NCBI RefSeq assembly: GCF_000172415.1
Contig: NZ_ABLD01000016.1
Span: forward strand, 1 to 64,000
DNA from: Paraburkholderia graminis C4D1M
GTDB taxonomy: Bacteria; Pseudomonadota; Gammaproteobacteria; Burkholderiales; Burkholderiaceae
DNA length: 64,000 nucleotides
Direction: 5' to 3'
Position numbers and translations under genes: made by a program
Shown here: one piece after another, positions 21,387 through 29,935 of the stretch
Position numbering within the stretch: the first letter of the stretch is position 1
Layout of the letters: each line of letters opens with the position of its first letter
The notes under the pieces: generated by a model
The model's database searches: none
Told to the model about the DNA's origin: nothing
The model's input: only the letters and a program-made list of their open reading frames with translations

Positions 21387-22088
21387 TTAAAGCTCCGCGT
21401 GCCGAACGCCGATCGAATAGCGGCGTTCCAGCCAGATCAGCGCGAGGTTCGAGACGGTCGTCAGCGCGAGATAGATGAGCGCCGCGATCAGGATGAAGAA
21501 GAACATGTTGAAGGTGCTTTTGCCCGCGTCCTGCGCGGCCTTGACGACATCCGCGAGACCGATGATCGACACCAGCGCCGTCGCTTTCACGAGCACCTGC
21601 CAGTTGTTGCCGATGCCGGGCAGCGCGAAACGCATCATCTGCGGAAAGAGAATGCGCGCGAACACGCGCACGCCGCTCATGCCGTAGGCGCTGCCCGCTT
21701 CGAGCTGGCCGCGCGGCACGGCGAGAAACGCGCCGCGAAACGTTTCGGTGAAATACGCGCCGTAAATGAAGCCGAGCGTCAGCACGCCGGCGACGAAGGG
21801 GTCGATGTCGAACTGCGCCACATCGAGCGCGTCGGTCAGATTGTTGACCGCGATCTGGATGCTGTAGAAAAGCAGCAGCATCAGCACGAGGTCAGGCACC
21901 GAGCGGATCAAGGTCGTGTAGCCGGTGGCGAGCGCGCGCAACGGCCGGTTCAAGGAGAGTTTCGCCGCCGCGCCCGCGAGGCCGAGCAGCACGGCGGCCG
22001 CGAGCGACAGCACCGACAGTTCGACCGTCTGGATCGTGCCGGCCAGCAGGACCGGACCAAAGCCGTATAGCACCACGCGTGTCTCCAT
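21387..22088 (-). CDS. Arginine/ornithine ABC transporter permease Q (HisQ type)
   Basis: A 233-residue inner-membrane subunit of the same importer. It has the HisQ-type segment TLIRSVPDLVLMLLLFY and the EAA loop GQLEAGSAYGMSGVRVFARILFP. The start METRVVLYGFGP gives the family-typical N-terminus, although the ribosome site is weak; an in-frame extension of 26 residues is possible. First gene of the minus-strand arginine cluster; the promoter should lie in the roughly 310-base gap before the patatin gene. Confidence 0.9.
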   Translation of the reverse strand: METRVVLYGFGPVLLAGTIQTVELSVLSLAAAVLLGLAGAAAKLSLNRPLRALATGYTTLIRSVPDLVLMLLLFYSIQIAVNNLTDALDVAQFDIDPFVAGVLTLGFIYGAYFTETFRGAFLAVPRGQLEAGSAYGMSGVRVFARILFPQMMRFALPGIGNNWQVLVKATALVSIIGLADVVKAAQDAGKSTFNMFFFILIAALIYLALTTVSNLALIWLERRYSIGVRHAEL

Positions 22089-22347
22089 CCAGTTTGGTTT
22101 GAGAACGCCTCGATGCAGCCGGCTCGTCGGACCCCGGCTCATCAGGCATGGCGCGGAGTCTCCCAAGCGAAAATTAATTTCTCAAAGGCCGACGCAAAGT
22201 TTGCTGCGCCGCAGCAGGGCGCGCGGAAAGCGCCGGGCGGCTCGCGGCGCTTGGTGTTGGGGGGCGCGGCGGGATGCAGTCACCAGCGCGGCGCGGACGC
22301 GCCGCCGCGATTTAGCAAGTTTGAGGTCGCTTTTTCGATAGACGGCG
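22089..22347 (-). promoter_or_regulatory. Upstream region of the arginine transport operon
   Basis: No gene is seen. On the minus strand, about 100 bases before the permease Q start (near 22165-22195), CGTCGG-N8-AA is followed about 22 bases later by TTTCGC. This is an imperfect match to the ArgR direct repeat. It lies in the only A/T-rich stretch of the gap (AAATTAATTT), where a promoter would be expected. The call is tentative. Confidence 0.3.
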
Positions 22348-22372
22348 CGCGCTTCGCGTAAGGCGAAGCGCG
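22348..22372. terminator. GC-rich 10-bp hairpin downstream of the patatin gene
   Basis: CGCGCTTCGC, a 5-base loop, then GCGAAGCGCG. It lies 30 bases past the stop of the patatin gene. No T-run directly follows on the minus strand, so termination is only probable. Confidence 0.45.
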
Positions 22373-22401
22373 GCCGTGCGAAGATCAGGAGCGGGCCGCC
22401 G

Positions 22402-23355
22402 CTAGTCCATGCCGAGCCGCGCGCGGATCGCGGGCAGCATGTATTCGACCGCCGCGCGCCCTTCCTCGATGGCCGGCGCCGCGCGATGAAAATCGAAGAT
22501 GCCCATGCCGCCCAGGCGCGGCTGGATCAGGATGTCTGCGGGCTCGCCCGCGAGACGGCTGCGCGTGATCCGCACCTGCATGATGTCGATGCTTTGCGCG
22601 ATCGAACTCAGCATGGACGGCACGCGCGCGCTCGGCGCGGGCGGCACGCGCACGTCGTCGGTCGCGCGCTCTTCGGCGGGCGCGAGCCAGCGCGGCCAGG
22701 GCTTGCCGTTGCGGCGCATCGAAACCGGCGTCGGCGCGTTCGGGTCGATGGCGGGCGTGTCCACGACCGCGCCGCCGAAATCGCGTCCGTTGAGAATGTC
22801 GTTGTTCAGATCGACGGCAATCACGCAGTCGGCCCGCATGCCGCGCGCGACCGACACCGGAACCGGATTGCTCAAGCCGCCGTCGACGAGCCATACGCCG
22901 TTGTGCCAAACCGGCGTGAAAATGCCGGGAATCGCAATCGACGCACGCACCGCGTCGACCACGCTGCCGTCCTGCAGCCAGCTTTCGCGGCCCGTGTCGA
23001 GTTCGGTGGCGACCGCGGCGAACGGCATGTTCAGTTGCGCGATGGACCGGCCGTTGAATTTGTCGGCGAATAACTGGATCACCTTGCGCCCGCCAAGCAG
23101 ACCGCCCGACAAACGCAAGTCGAGCAGGCGCACGACCGTCTGCCACGTGAGCCGCGACACCCACTCCTCGAGCCAGTCCAGATCGCCGTTCGCATAGACG
23201 GCGCCGACCAGCGCGCCAATCGACGTGCCGCATACCACGTCGGGCTTGATGCCCGCGTCGTGCAGCGCGCGGATCGCGCCGATATGCGCCCAGCCGCGCG
23301 CGGCGCCGCCTCCCAACACCAGCCCGATACGGCTGTATCGACGTCGACGTATCAT
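22402..23355 (-). CDS. Patatin-like phospholipase (RssA/NTE type)
   Basis: A 317-residue serine lipase/acyl hydrolase. It shows the oxyanion loop GGGAARG (15-21), the nucleophile elbow GTSIG (Ser45) and the catalytic Asp in VDGGLSNPVP (Asp158), the Ser-Asp dyad of patatins. No signal peptide or membrane segment is visible, so a cytoplasmic or membrane-associated role in lipid turnover is likely. The N-terminus MIRRRRYSRIGLVLGGG fits the family. It is separated by 48 bases from the upstream lipoprotein gene on the same strand and may be cotranscribed. Confidence 0.9.
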   Translation of the reverse strand: MIRRRRYSRIGLVLGGGAARGWAHIGAIRALHDAGIKPDVVCGTSIGALVGAVYANGDLDWLEEWVSRLTWQTVVRLLDLRLSGGLLGGRKVIQLFADKFNGRSIAQLNMPFAAVATELDTGRESWLQDGSVVDAVRASIAIPGIFTPVWHNGVWLVDGGLSNPVPVSVARGMRADCVIAVDLNNDILNGRDFGGAVVDTPAIDPNAPTPVSMRRNGKPWPRWLAPAEERATDDVRVPPAPSARVPSMLSSIAQSIDIMQVRITRSRLAGEPADILIQPRLGGMGIFDFHRAAPAIEEGRAAVEYMLPAIRARLGMD

Positions 23356-23403
23356 GATGCCCCCCCGTCTTTCTTCGTCTGCTTCTCGTTGTTTACAGCG
23401 TTT

Positions 23404-23955
23404 CTAGCGCCCGCGCATGACGTCCGAACGCGATGTCGTGTACACCGTGTGATTCTGGTCGAAGTGCACGTTGAAAATGCCTTCTTCCGTCACGCCGCCC
23501 TCGCGCCACTTCCAGCTCCACACCGTTTCCGGCTTGAGCGGAAACACCGCGACCTGGCCCGGTTTGCCGAGCAGCCGCCGCACCTCGTCCTCGCTCATGC
23601 CGATGCGGATCTTGCCGAAGTTCGCCGCGGTCAACACTTGCGTGATGGATTGCAGTTTACCGTCACGGTCAACGTCCACCATGTACGTATTCATACCTTG
23701 CGGACCACGTGGATACTCGAAGCGCTTCGAGCCGTCCGTAAAGGTGCGTTCGGTTTCGGGCTTGCCCATCTGCTCGCGGATCTGCGCTTCGGTCGTGACG
23801 CCCGGCGTCATGTCCTTGAGCAGCAGCGCGTCGGGCTTGACGGCGTTAAACAGGTCCTTGATTTTTTGCACGGCGTGCTCGCTCTGTTGGTCGTCGCACG
23901 CAGTGAGCGCGAGGCATGCAGCCAGCATGGCGACAAGAGGCAGTTTCAGGCTCAC
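23404..23955 (-). CDS. Outer-membrane lipoprotein with two SmpA/OmlA (BamE-like) repeats
   Basis: A 183-residue lipoprotein. The GTG start is chosen because AGGAAA lies 7 bases upstream and the frame then opens with a clean lipoprotein signal peptide ending LALTAC (lipobox LTAC). The mature part has two copies of the BamE/OmlA-type element: MTPGVTTEAQIREQMGKPE and IRIGMSEDEVRRLLGKPG, each followed by a beta-rich segment with the second ending WSWKWREGGVTEEGIFNVHFD. True BamE has a single copy and is shorter, so this is a BamE-like double-repeat protein rather than BamE itself. A role in envelope integrity is inferred. Confidence 0.85.
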   Translation of the reverse strand: MSLKLPLVAMLAACLALTACDDQQSEHAVQKIKDLFNAVKPDALLLKDMTPGVTTEAQIREQMGKPETERTFTDGSKRFEYPRGPQGMNTYMVDVDRDGKLQSITQVLTAANFGKIRIGMSEDEVRRLLGKPGQVAVFPLKPETVWSWKWREGGVTEEGIFNVHFDQNHTVYTTSRSDVMRGR

Positions 23956-24225
23956 AGCAAATTTCCTGTAGCGATGCGGACGCGAATGACCGCATCGGTC
24001 GTGTAGTGATTCCCCGCTGGAGTTCCCGCTCGACATCCGCTGGACGTTCCTTAGGGCGCGCTACAGGATAACCGCGTGACGCAAAAACCGCGAGCGCGCA
24101 CACGGCGCGCAAAGACACGGCGAAACCGGCCTCGCAGGCGAAAAATGCAGGACGTAAAGCGCTTTTCCGACGATGACGCCCTCTGCGCGCCAATTATTGC
24201 AAAGCGCAACAGACGCAACAGAAAG

Positions 24226-24475
24226 CAAAAAAGCGACGCTGTGCAAAGCGTCGCCCATGCCGGACGGCAGTGAAGCGGTGGTCGTGACGGCGGGTACGGT
24301 CAGTACGCCGGTCTTGAAGATGTGCGAAAACCGCGTGAAGGACGACGCGCAGCGGTCCGTTCCGGCGCGGCGATGAACGGCCTTGGCCGTACACCTTGCG
24401 CCATCGCCGGAAGTGGCGAACCGCTGCTTGACTGGCCGCCCTGGTCCCCTCAATAAGCCTTCCAAGTGACGTTAA
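24226..24475 (-). ncRNA. Candidate structured RNA in a 600-base intergenic region
   Basis: The region between the lipoprotein gene and the SsuA-like gene contains nested complementary blocks. Outer pair: 24313-24319 with 24459-24466. Middle pairs: 24350-24356 with 24420-24426, and 24360-24367 with 24405-24412. Inner pairs: 24371-24375 with 24402-24406, and 24377-24382 with 24385-24390. Unpaired stretches of 30 and 32 bases separate outer and middle stems, giving a nearly symmetric bubble. A strong minus-strand terminator follows at 24227-24254. The shape resembles a long bubbled hairpin such as 6S RNA, but I cannot match the sequence to any known family. It could instead be a long 3' UTR of the SsuA-like gene. 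A TTG-initiated frame of 134 codons crosses it but looks non-coding. Confidence 0.3.
24227..24254 (-). terminator. Rho-independent terminator (minus strand)
   Basis: On the minus strand GCGACGCT, a 6-base loop, AGCGTCGC, then TTTTTT: an 8-bp perfect stem with a T6 run. The nearest annotated gene ending upstream is the SsuA-like gene, 310 bases away, so it ends either that transcript or an RNA encoded in between. Confidence 0.85.
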
Positions 24476-24565
24476 TCTAACGGGATTGGAAGCGCTAGAC
24501 GAGAGCGCGTTTACACCGAATTTGCAGAGGATTTCGCGGCGCCGGAAGGCTCGGCGCCATCGCGG

Positions 24566-25543
24566 TCAGGGCAACGGGAAACTGCGGTCGAAACTTGCAC
24601 GCACATCCAGATGCGCGCGAATCACGTTGGCCGCTTCGTAGGTGTCCGCGGTGCGCTGCTGCGCGGCCACGACCGTATCGTCGATTGCGACCGGATGCAC
24701 CTGGCCGCGCTGATAGACCGTCTTCAACACATCGGTGGGCAAGCCCGTCACGCGCGATTGCATCGCCGCGACTTCGTCGGGATGCGTGAGCGCCCAGCGC
24801 TGGCCGATCGCCACGCGCCGCAGGAAGTCCGCCAATTGCGCGCGTTTGCCGGCAATCGCCGCCTCGGTCGCGACCTGATAGCTGAGCCCTTCCGACAAAC
24901 CCACGCCGTTCGCGATGATGCGGTCGTGATCGCGCGACTCGCCGAGCGCCGTGTACGGGTCCCACACCGACCACGCGTCGACGCTGCCGGACGCGAGCGC
25001 GGCCTTGGCGTCGGCGGGCGCGAGGAACACGAACGCGACGTCGCTTGCGGACAGGTTGGCCTTTTTCAGCGCGGCGAGCGCGAGATAGTGGCCGATGGAG
25101 CCGCGCGTCGTCGCGAGACGCTTGCCCTTCAGACTCGCGACGTCCGTGAGCGGCGAATGCGGGCCGACGACGATCGCCAGATCGAGCGGATTCGAGCGCG
25201 TCGCGGCGACCGCCCTCACACGCGCGCCCGCTGCGAGCGCGAAAACGAGCGGCGCGTCGCCGAGGCCGCCGACGTCCACGGCGCCCGCGTTCAGTGCTTC
25301 GCCAAGCGGCTGCGCTGCCGGAAAATTGAACCATTCGATCTTGTACGGCAGGTCTTTCAACTGGCCGGACGCTTCGAGAATGCCGCGCGTCTGCAACGAC
25401 TGGTCGCCGACCTTGAGCACGGGTAAGTCGGCCGCGGCGGCGGGCCTCGCGCACAACACCAACATCGCGGGAATGGCCACGATAATTGCGGCAAGCGGTT
25501 TGACAAGTGCCCGAGGCACGACGGAGAAAATCGCAAAAGACAT
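24566..25543 (-). CDS. Aliphatic sulfonate-type ABC transporter binding protein (SsuA-like)
   Basis: A 325-residue periplasmic solute-binding protein of the SsuA/TauA/NrtA (NMT1) family. The signal peptide ends ARPAAAADLP. Mature features are LKVGDQSL, VDVGGLGDAPLVFALAAGARVRAVAA and SVDAWSVWDPYTA, all typical of sulfonate and taurine binding proteins. No permease or ATPase gene is adjacent, so it is an orphan binding protein here. It is divergent from a LysR gene with a dyad in the shared gap, and sits beside sulfur-type enzymes, which supports an organosulfur ligand; nitrate or pyrimidine-like ligands remain possible. Confidence 0.85.
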   Translation of the reverse strand: MSFAIFSVVPRALVKPLAAIIVAIPAMLVLCARPAAAADLPVLKVGDQSLQTRGILEASGQLKDLPYKIEWFNFPAAQPLGEALNAGAVDVGGLGDAPLVFALAAGARVRAVAATRSNPLDLAIVVGPHSPLTDVASLKGKRLATTRGSIGHYLALAALKKANLSASDVAFVFLAPADAKAALASGSVDAWSVWDPYTALGESRDHDRIIANGVGLSEGLSYQVATEAAIAGKRAQLADFLRRVAIGQRWALTHPDEVAAMQSRVTGLPTDVLKTVYQRGQVHPVAIDDTVVAAQQRTADTYEAANVIRAHLDVRASFDRSFPLP

Positions 25544-25601
25544 GATGAGGATGACGTTCCAGGAAGGTGTCGAGCAATAGATTCGACGACGATAAGCGAG
25601 C

Positions 25602-25615
25602 GTCTTGTATAAGAC
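25602..25615. promoter_or_regulatory. Dyad in the SsuA-like / LysR divergent promoter
   Basis: GTCTT-GTAT-AAGAC is a perfect 5-bp dyad in the 179-base gap between divergent genes. An overlapping TTGT-N5-ACAA also fits the loose T-N11-A LysR box. It is the natural binding site for the adjacent LysR regulator; this is inference from position and symmetry. Confidence 0.4.
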
Positions 25616-25722
25616 AAACGCATTATCGTGCTAAGCAAATATGCGAATTTTTGTTGCTTGCAAAGTATGCGGGAACAGCGATGCAGGTATCATCGGGCGC
25701 ACGAACCACCTCATCGCTCATC

Positions 25723-26688
25723 ATGAAGATCGACGAAATCGACGCCTACGTCACCGTTATTCGCTGTCAGTCGCTGCAGCAGGCGGCGCTCTCGCTCGGG
25801 CTCACGCAACCGGCCATCACGCGCCGTTTGCAGAATTTCGAGGAAGCGCTCGGCGTCGAATTGCTCGACCGCAACACGCGTCCGCTGAAGGCGACCGCGA
25901 CCGGCCGGATCGTCTACGAGCAATGCCGCGCGATTCAGCGCGAACTCGACGTGCTGCGCGAAATGGTCGCGACCGACACGCCGCCCACCGGCACGCTGCG
26001 CGTGGGCGTCGCACAGACCATCGCCGATGTCGCGCTCGGCGAGGCGCTGCGCGTGGTGAAAGACGCGTACCCCGATTTGCAGGCGCGCGCGTCGACTGGT
26101 TGGGGCAGCCAGTTACTCGAACGGCTGCAAGACGGCGAACTGGATGTCGCCGCGATCCTGCTCCCGGCCAACAAAACCTTCGACGACACGCTGTCGGCGC
26201 GCTCGCTCGGCCGCATCAAACTCGCGGTGGTCGCGCGCAAGGGTTTGCTCACGAAACGCGCGCATACGCTCGCGCAGTGTCAGTCGATTGGCTGGGTGTT
26301 GAATCCGGACGGCTGCGGCTTCCGCGACGGTCTGCAACGCGCGCTGACGGGTCTCGGTCTCGCGCTCAAGCTGAATCTGGAAACGCTCGGCACGGAGTTG
26401 CAGTTGCAACTCGTGGCGGACGGTCATGGTCTTGGACTCGTGCCGCTGCCACTCCTGAATGCGAGCGCCTATGCCGACAGGCTCGACGTGGTGTCGGTCA
26501 GCGACTTCAAGCCGGTCATCGACATCTGGCTCGTGCAGCCGCGCGCGCTCGGCAAATTGCAGCAGCCGGTGGAGCGGTTCGGCACCGCGATCGCGCGGCA
26601 ATTCAAGGACACGCGCGCAGCCGCGGGCGCGCGCCGTCAGTCGCCGTCCCTGTCCCCGCGATCCGCCGAACCCCGTCAGATCACATGA
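25723..26688 (+). CDS. LysR-family regulator of the sulfur locus
   Basis: A 321-residue LysR regulator. The winged helix covers residues 1-60 (CQSLQQAALSLGLTQPAITRRLQNFEEALGVELLDR); the effector domain starts near TGTLRVGVAQTIADVALG. The chosen start MKIDEIDAYV is standard for the family; in-frame residues upstream look non-coding. It is divergent from the SsuA-like gene. Its last 13 bases overlap the 3' end of the convergent rhodanese gene. The C-terminal tail is Ala/Arg/Pro-rich. A sulfur or substrate-linked effector is likely by context. Confidence 0.9.
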   Translation: MKIDEIDAYVTVIRCQSLQQAALSLGLTQPAITRRLQNFEEALGVELLDRNTRPLKATATGRIVYEQCRAIQRELDVLREMVATDTPPTGTLRVGVAQTIADVALGEALRVVKDAYPDLQARASTGWGSQLLERLQDGELDVAAILLPANKTFDDTLSARSLGRIKLAVVARKGLLTKRAHTLAQCQSIGWVLNPDGCGFRDGLQRALTGLGLALKLNLETLGTELQLQLVADGHGLGLVPLPLLNASAYADRLDVVSVSDFKPVIDIWLVQPRALGKLQQPVERFGTAIARQFKDTRAAAGARRQSPSLSPRSAEPRQIT

Positions 26689-28277
26689 AAACCATGCGTG
26701 CCGTCGCGAGCCAGTTGCGCGACGAGCCCGTATTCCCACTCCAGATAGGCATTCATCGCTTCGCGCGCGTTATCGGTGCCCTCATAAGGACGCCGGTAAC
26801 GGTCGATGCGCGGTGACGCCAGCCGCGTCTCGCCGCTTTCCACCGGCAGGCCCGCTTCGATCCACGCCGCCGTGCCGCCCGTCAGCACCTGCACCGGCTT
26901 GCCGGCGAGCGCCGCCACGTCGGGCGCGGCGAAGCGCGCGAGCAGACTGCTGCCGCACGTCAGCACATAGCGGCGCGCGTCGGGCAGCTTGTGCAATGCC
27001 GTTTCCAACTGACTGCGGATCACGAACCACGCGCCCGGTATGTGGCGCTTCACGTAGTTCGCGCTGCTCGTGAAGTCGAGCACCACCGTGCCCGGCGACT
27101 GAAGCAGCGCGGCCAGTTCGGCGGGCGCGATTTCATCGGCGTCGGGCGGCTGCGGGGCCAGGCGCGCCGCAGGCGCCGCGCCCTTTTCCGCGAAGTCGGC
27201 GGCCGTCAAACCGTCGACCACGTAGACCTCGATGTTCATCTGCGCGAGCCACGACGCGGTCATGTTCGCGCGCACGCCGTCGCTGTCCGCGAGAATCACG
27301 CGTGCGCCGCGCACCGGCGCGAACATTTCGGTTTCCTGCACAAGCTGGCCGCCTGGCGCGGAACGAAAGCCCGGCACGTGGCCCGCTTCGTATTCCTCCG
27401 GCGTGCGTACGTCGAAGCGGTACACGGTGCGCACCGCTTCGTCGGCCCAGCGGCGCGCTTCATCGCGTGACGTGCGGCCCACTTTCGCACGGTCGGCGAC
27501 GGCGCGCGCGCCATCGGCTGCGATGAGACGCAACGCGTCGTCGACGACGGGACCAGGCCGCCGCGAACTGCCGTGCGCGAGCGGCTGCCCCGCGAGCGTC
27601 CAGCCGATGGTGCCGTTGCGCAGCGCGGCAACCGGGTTCGGCAAACCCGCGTTGATCAGCGACTGCGCGCCGATGATGCTGCGCGTGCGCCCCGCGCAAT
27701 TGACGATGATCCGCGTGGCCGGGTCCGGCGCCAGTTCGCGCGCGCGCAGCACGAGTTCCGCCCCCGGCACGCTGATGCTGCCGGGAATGTTCATGGTCTG
27801 GTATTCATCGAAACGGCGCGCGTCGAGCACGACCACGTTCTCTTCGCGGTCGAGCAGCGCCTGCACCTGCTGTGCCGGGAGCGACGGCGTGTGGCGCACG
27901 CTTTCGACCAGTTCGCCGAACGCCTTGCTCGGCACGTTGACATCCTGGAACAACTCGCCGCCGGCTTTGCGCCAGCCTTGCAGGCCGCCTTCGAGCAGCG
28001 CGACGTCGCTATAGCCGAGGCTTTCGAAACGTTCAGCGGCGCGCGCGGCGAGCCCTTCGCCGTCGTCGAGCACGACGATCGGCACGTCGCGGCGCGGCAA
28101 GCGCACCGGTGCATCGAGTTCGAGCCGCGACAGCGGCAGATTCGCGGCAAAGAGCGGATGACTGCGCGCGTGCGGATCTTCCTCGCGCACATCGACGAGC
28201 GCGATTTCCTCGCGTTCGAGCAGTGCGCGGCGCACGTCTGCATAAGATCGGGTACGAAAATCTTTCACGAAAGTCAT
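26676..28277 (-). CDS. Four-domain rhodanese sulfurtransferase, two active-site Cys
   Basis: A 533-residue protein made of four rhodanese homology domains of about 115 to 130 residues. Domains 2 and 4 keep the catalytic cysteine (NCAGRTRS, Cys194; TCGSSLLAR, Cys441). Domains 1 and 3 have Asp at the equivalent loops (VLDDGEG near 71; LADSDGV near 331), so they are probably structural. No signal peptide is seen. It should move sulfane sulfur from a persulfide donor to an acceptor. The ATG overlaps the stop of the cupin gene (ATGA), pointing to coupled translation and a shared pathway: thiol oxidation next to sulfur transfer. Two-domain proteins are the common form; a four-domain chain with alternating dead and live sites is less usual, though related predicted proteins exist in Burkholderia. 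Confidence 0.9.
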   Translation of the reverse strand: MTFVKDFRTRSYADVRRALLEREEIALVDVREEDPHARSHPLFAANLPLSRLELDAPVRLPRRDVPIVVLDDGEGLAARAAERFESLGYSDVALLEGGLQGWRKAGGELFQDVNVPSKAFGELVESVRHTPSLPAQQVQALLDREENVVVLDARRFDEYQTMNIPGSISVPGAELVLRARELAPDPATRIIVNCAGRTRSIIGAQSLINAGLPNPVAALRNGTIGWTLAGQPLAHGSSRRPGPVVDDALRLIAADGARAVADRAKVGRTSRDEARRWADEAVRTVYRFDVRTPEEYEAGHVPGFRSAPGGQLVQETEMFAPVRGARVILADSDGVRANMTASWLAQMNIEVYVVDGLTAADFAEKGAAPAARLAPQPPDADEIAPAELAALLQSPGTVVLDFTSSANYVKRHIPGAWFVIRSQLETALHKLPDARRYVLTCGSSLLARFAAPDVAALAGKPVQVLTGGTAAWIEAGLPVESGETRLASPRIDRYRRPYEGTDNAREAMNAYLEWEYGLVAQLARDGTHGFHVI

Positions 28278-28891
28278 GGGATCGGAGACTCCTTCGACAC
28301 ATTCCAGATGTTCGGCAACACGTCGTTCGAGTAGCCGGACACAAACTTTTTTCGACGGGCGCCGCCCGGGTACACCGAGCGGTTCACTGCGCCGATATTT
28401 CCACCGTACACGTGAATGCTGATCGACGTACGGTCACCAAATGCGTTGCTCACGCGATGAATATCGCCGATGCGTGGCGACACGGCATCCACTGCGCCGG
28501 CGCCAAGGCGCTCGGGGGCGCCCTCGGCGAGGACTTCGCCGTGCGCCGCGACACGGTAACGCTGCGCAATTTCCGCGCCACGCAGCACGCCGATCAAGCC
28601 CCAAACCGTGTGGTCGTGAACCGGCGTCGCCTGCCCCGGCCCCCACACGAAACTGACGACCGAAAAGCGCTGCCGCGAGTCCGCGTGCAACAGGTACTGC
28701 TGATAGCGCTCGGGATCGGGCCGCGCGAATGCGTCGGGCAGCCAGTCGTCGTGAGCGATCAGGCCGCGCAGCGCGTTGGCGCCGGCGTCGAGCAGCGCCG
28801 CTTCCGGTGTGTCGCCGTCGACGAGCGCCGCGATCTGGCCGACGAACGTGCGCAGCCGGTCCGGCCGCAGGGTCTGGGTCATCGCTAACAT
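28274..28891 (-). CDS. Cysteine dioxygenase-like cupin (thiol dioxygenase)
   Basis: A 205-residue cupin of the CDO type, non-heme iron enzymes that oxidise a thiol to a sulfinate with O2. Metal ligands are visible as PVHDHTVWG (His92, His94) and IHRVSN (His145), with the typical TVWGLIGVLRGAE strand. The substrate (cysteine, 3-mercaptopropionate or another thiol) cannot be read from the sequence. The start is uncertain: ATG at 28891 or three codons in; both lack a strong ribosome site. Its stop overlaps the rhodanese start. A 184-base gap with a hairpin separates it from the aldolase gene, so it may have its own promoter. Confidence 0.82.
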   Translation of the reverse strand: MLAMTQTLRPDRLRTFVGQIAALVDGDTPEAALLDAGANALRGLIAHDDWLPDAFARPDPERYQQYLLHADSRQRFSVVSFVWGPGQATPVHDHTVWGLIGVLRGAEIAQRYRVAAHGEVLAEGAPERLGAGAVDAVSPRIGDIHRVSNAFGDRTSISIHVYGGNIGAVNRSVYPGGARRKKFVSGYSNDVLPNIWNVSKESPIP

Positions 28892-29025
28892 TGAAGGATA
28901 GGTCCGAAGATTGATGCGCGCGAGTTCTCTTCGTCTTTTACGCACATCGAGAGAGCATCGCGCGGCAGCGGCGGCCCAAAGCGGTGCAACATCGACCGCG
29001 AACGGCTGCCGCCTGCACGACGTGG

Positions 29026-29056
29026 CGCGCAGCGTCTCGCGAAGAAACGCTGCGCG
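29026..29056. terminator. 10-bp perfect hairpin after the aldolase gene
   Basis: CGCGCAGCGT pairs perfectly with ACGCTGCGCG across an 11-base loop, 20 bases past the aldolase stop. No T-run follows. It may partly terminate or process the monooxygenase-aldolase transcript before the cupin gene. Confidence 0.45.
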
Positions 29057-29075
29057 TGGCATGCGTACGCGCGCT

Positions 29076-29924
29076 TCAATTCAGCACGTCGGGCTCCGCT
29101 TCGACGAGCCCTTCCAGCAGGCTCTGAAACGCGAACAATGCGCCATTCGCGCGGCCCACCTGCTCGTGCGTGAGCTTGGCAACGTCGTGCGGGATACGTT
29201 GCGGCGTGCCGGCCGCTTCGGCGAGCAGTTGTGCATGACACGCGTTATCGAGCGCGATGTACCACCACGCGGCCGCCTCGACGCTCGGACCTGCCGTGAG
29301 AATGCCGTGGTTCTTGAGGATCACCGCCTTGTGCGTGCCGAGCGACGCCGCGATGCGCGCGCCTTCGCCGGTATCGAGCACCACGCCGCGGAAATCGTCG
29401 AACAGCGCGTGGTCCTCGTAGAACGCGCATGAATCCTGCGTCAGCGGATTGAGCGTGCGGCCCAGCGTGGACCACGCCTTGCCGTAGAGCGAATGCGTGT
29501 GCGCCGCCGCGATGACATCGGGACGCGCCTCGTGAATCGCCGCATGAATCGCAAACGCCGCCTGATTCACGGGCCCTTCTCCCACCACGATCTCGCCTTG
29601 CGCATTCACGAGCAGCAGATCCGACACGCGGATGCGGCTGAAATGCTTGCCGAACGGATTGACCCAGAAGTGATCGGTCCATTCCGGATCGCGTGCGGTG
29701 ATGTGACCGGCGAGCCCCTGATCGAAGCCGTAGCGCGCAAAGAGACGAAACGCGACGGCAAGCCGCTCCTGGCGATACCGGCGCTCGGCGGCGAGATCCG
29801 TGCGCGGCGGCACGTCGTCGAACCAGAATTTGCGCAGCGGCGCGTGGCGTTGCAGGGTCGAGAGCGTGCTGGCCGGCGAACGTGCTTCGTCAGCCCGTGG
29901 ATGCGCGTGAGAAAGGTCGGTCAT
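29076..29924 (-). CDS. Class II aldolase/adducin family protein
   Basis: A 282-residue member of the zinc-dependent class II aldolase/adducin family (fuculose-1-phosphate aldolase type). Expected elements are GLAGHITARDPE, the metal motif IAAAHTHSLYGKAWS and the third histidine in ILKNHGILTAG. Substrate cannot be inferred; members cleave or decarboxylate phosphorylated or free hydroxy-keto compounds. It starts 11 bases after the stop of the SsuD-like gene, so both are probably in one transcript. This suggests that the carbon skeleton released by the monooxygenase is an aldol substrate. The long upstream reading frame overlaps that gene and was trimmed. Confidence 0.85.
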   Translation of the reverse strand: MTDLSHAHPRADEARSPASTLSTLQRHAPLRKFWFDDVPPRTDLAAERRYRQERLAVAFRLFARYGFDQGLAGHITARDPEWTDHFWVNPFGKHFSRIRVSDLLLVNAQGEIVVGEGPVNQAAFAIHAAIHEARPDVIAAAHTHSLYGKAWSTLGRTLNPLTQDSCAFYEDHALFDDFRGVVLDTGEGARIAASLGTHKAVILKNHGILTAGPSVEAAAWWYIALDNACHAQLLAEAAGTPQRIPHDVAKLTHEQVGRANGALFAFQSLLEGLVEAEPDVLN

Positions 29925-29935
29925 CGCGGCTCCGT

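Noticed and set aside
24061-24465. Minus-strand frame of 134 codons in the structured intergenic region
   Set aside because: TTG start without ribosome site, no family similarity, and the sequence is better explained by RNA-like base pairing and a terminator inside the frame.
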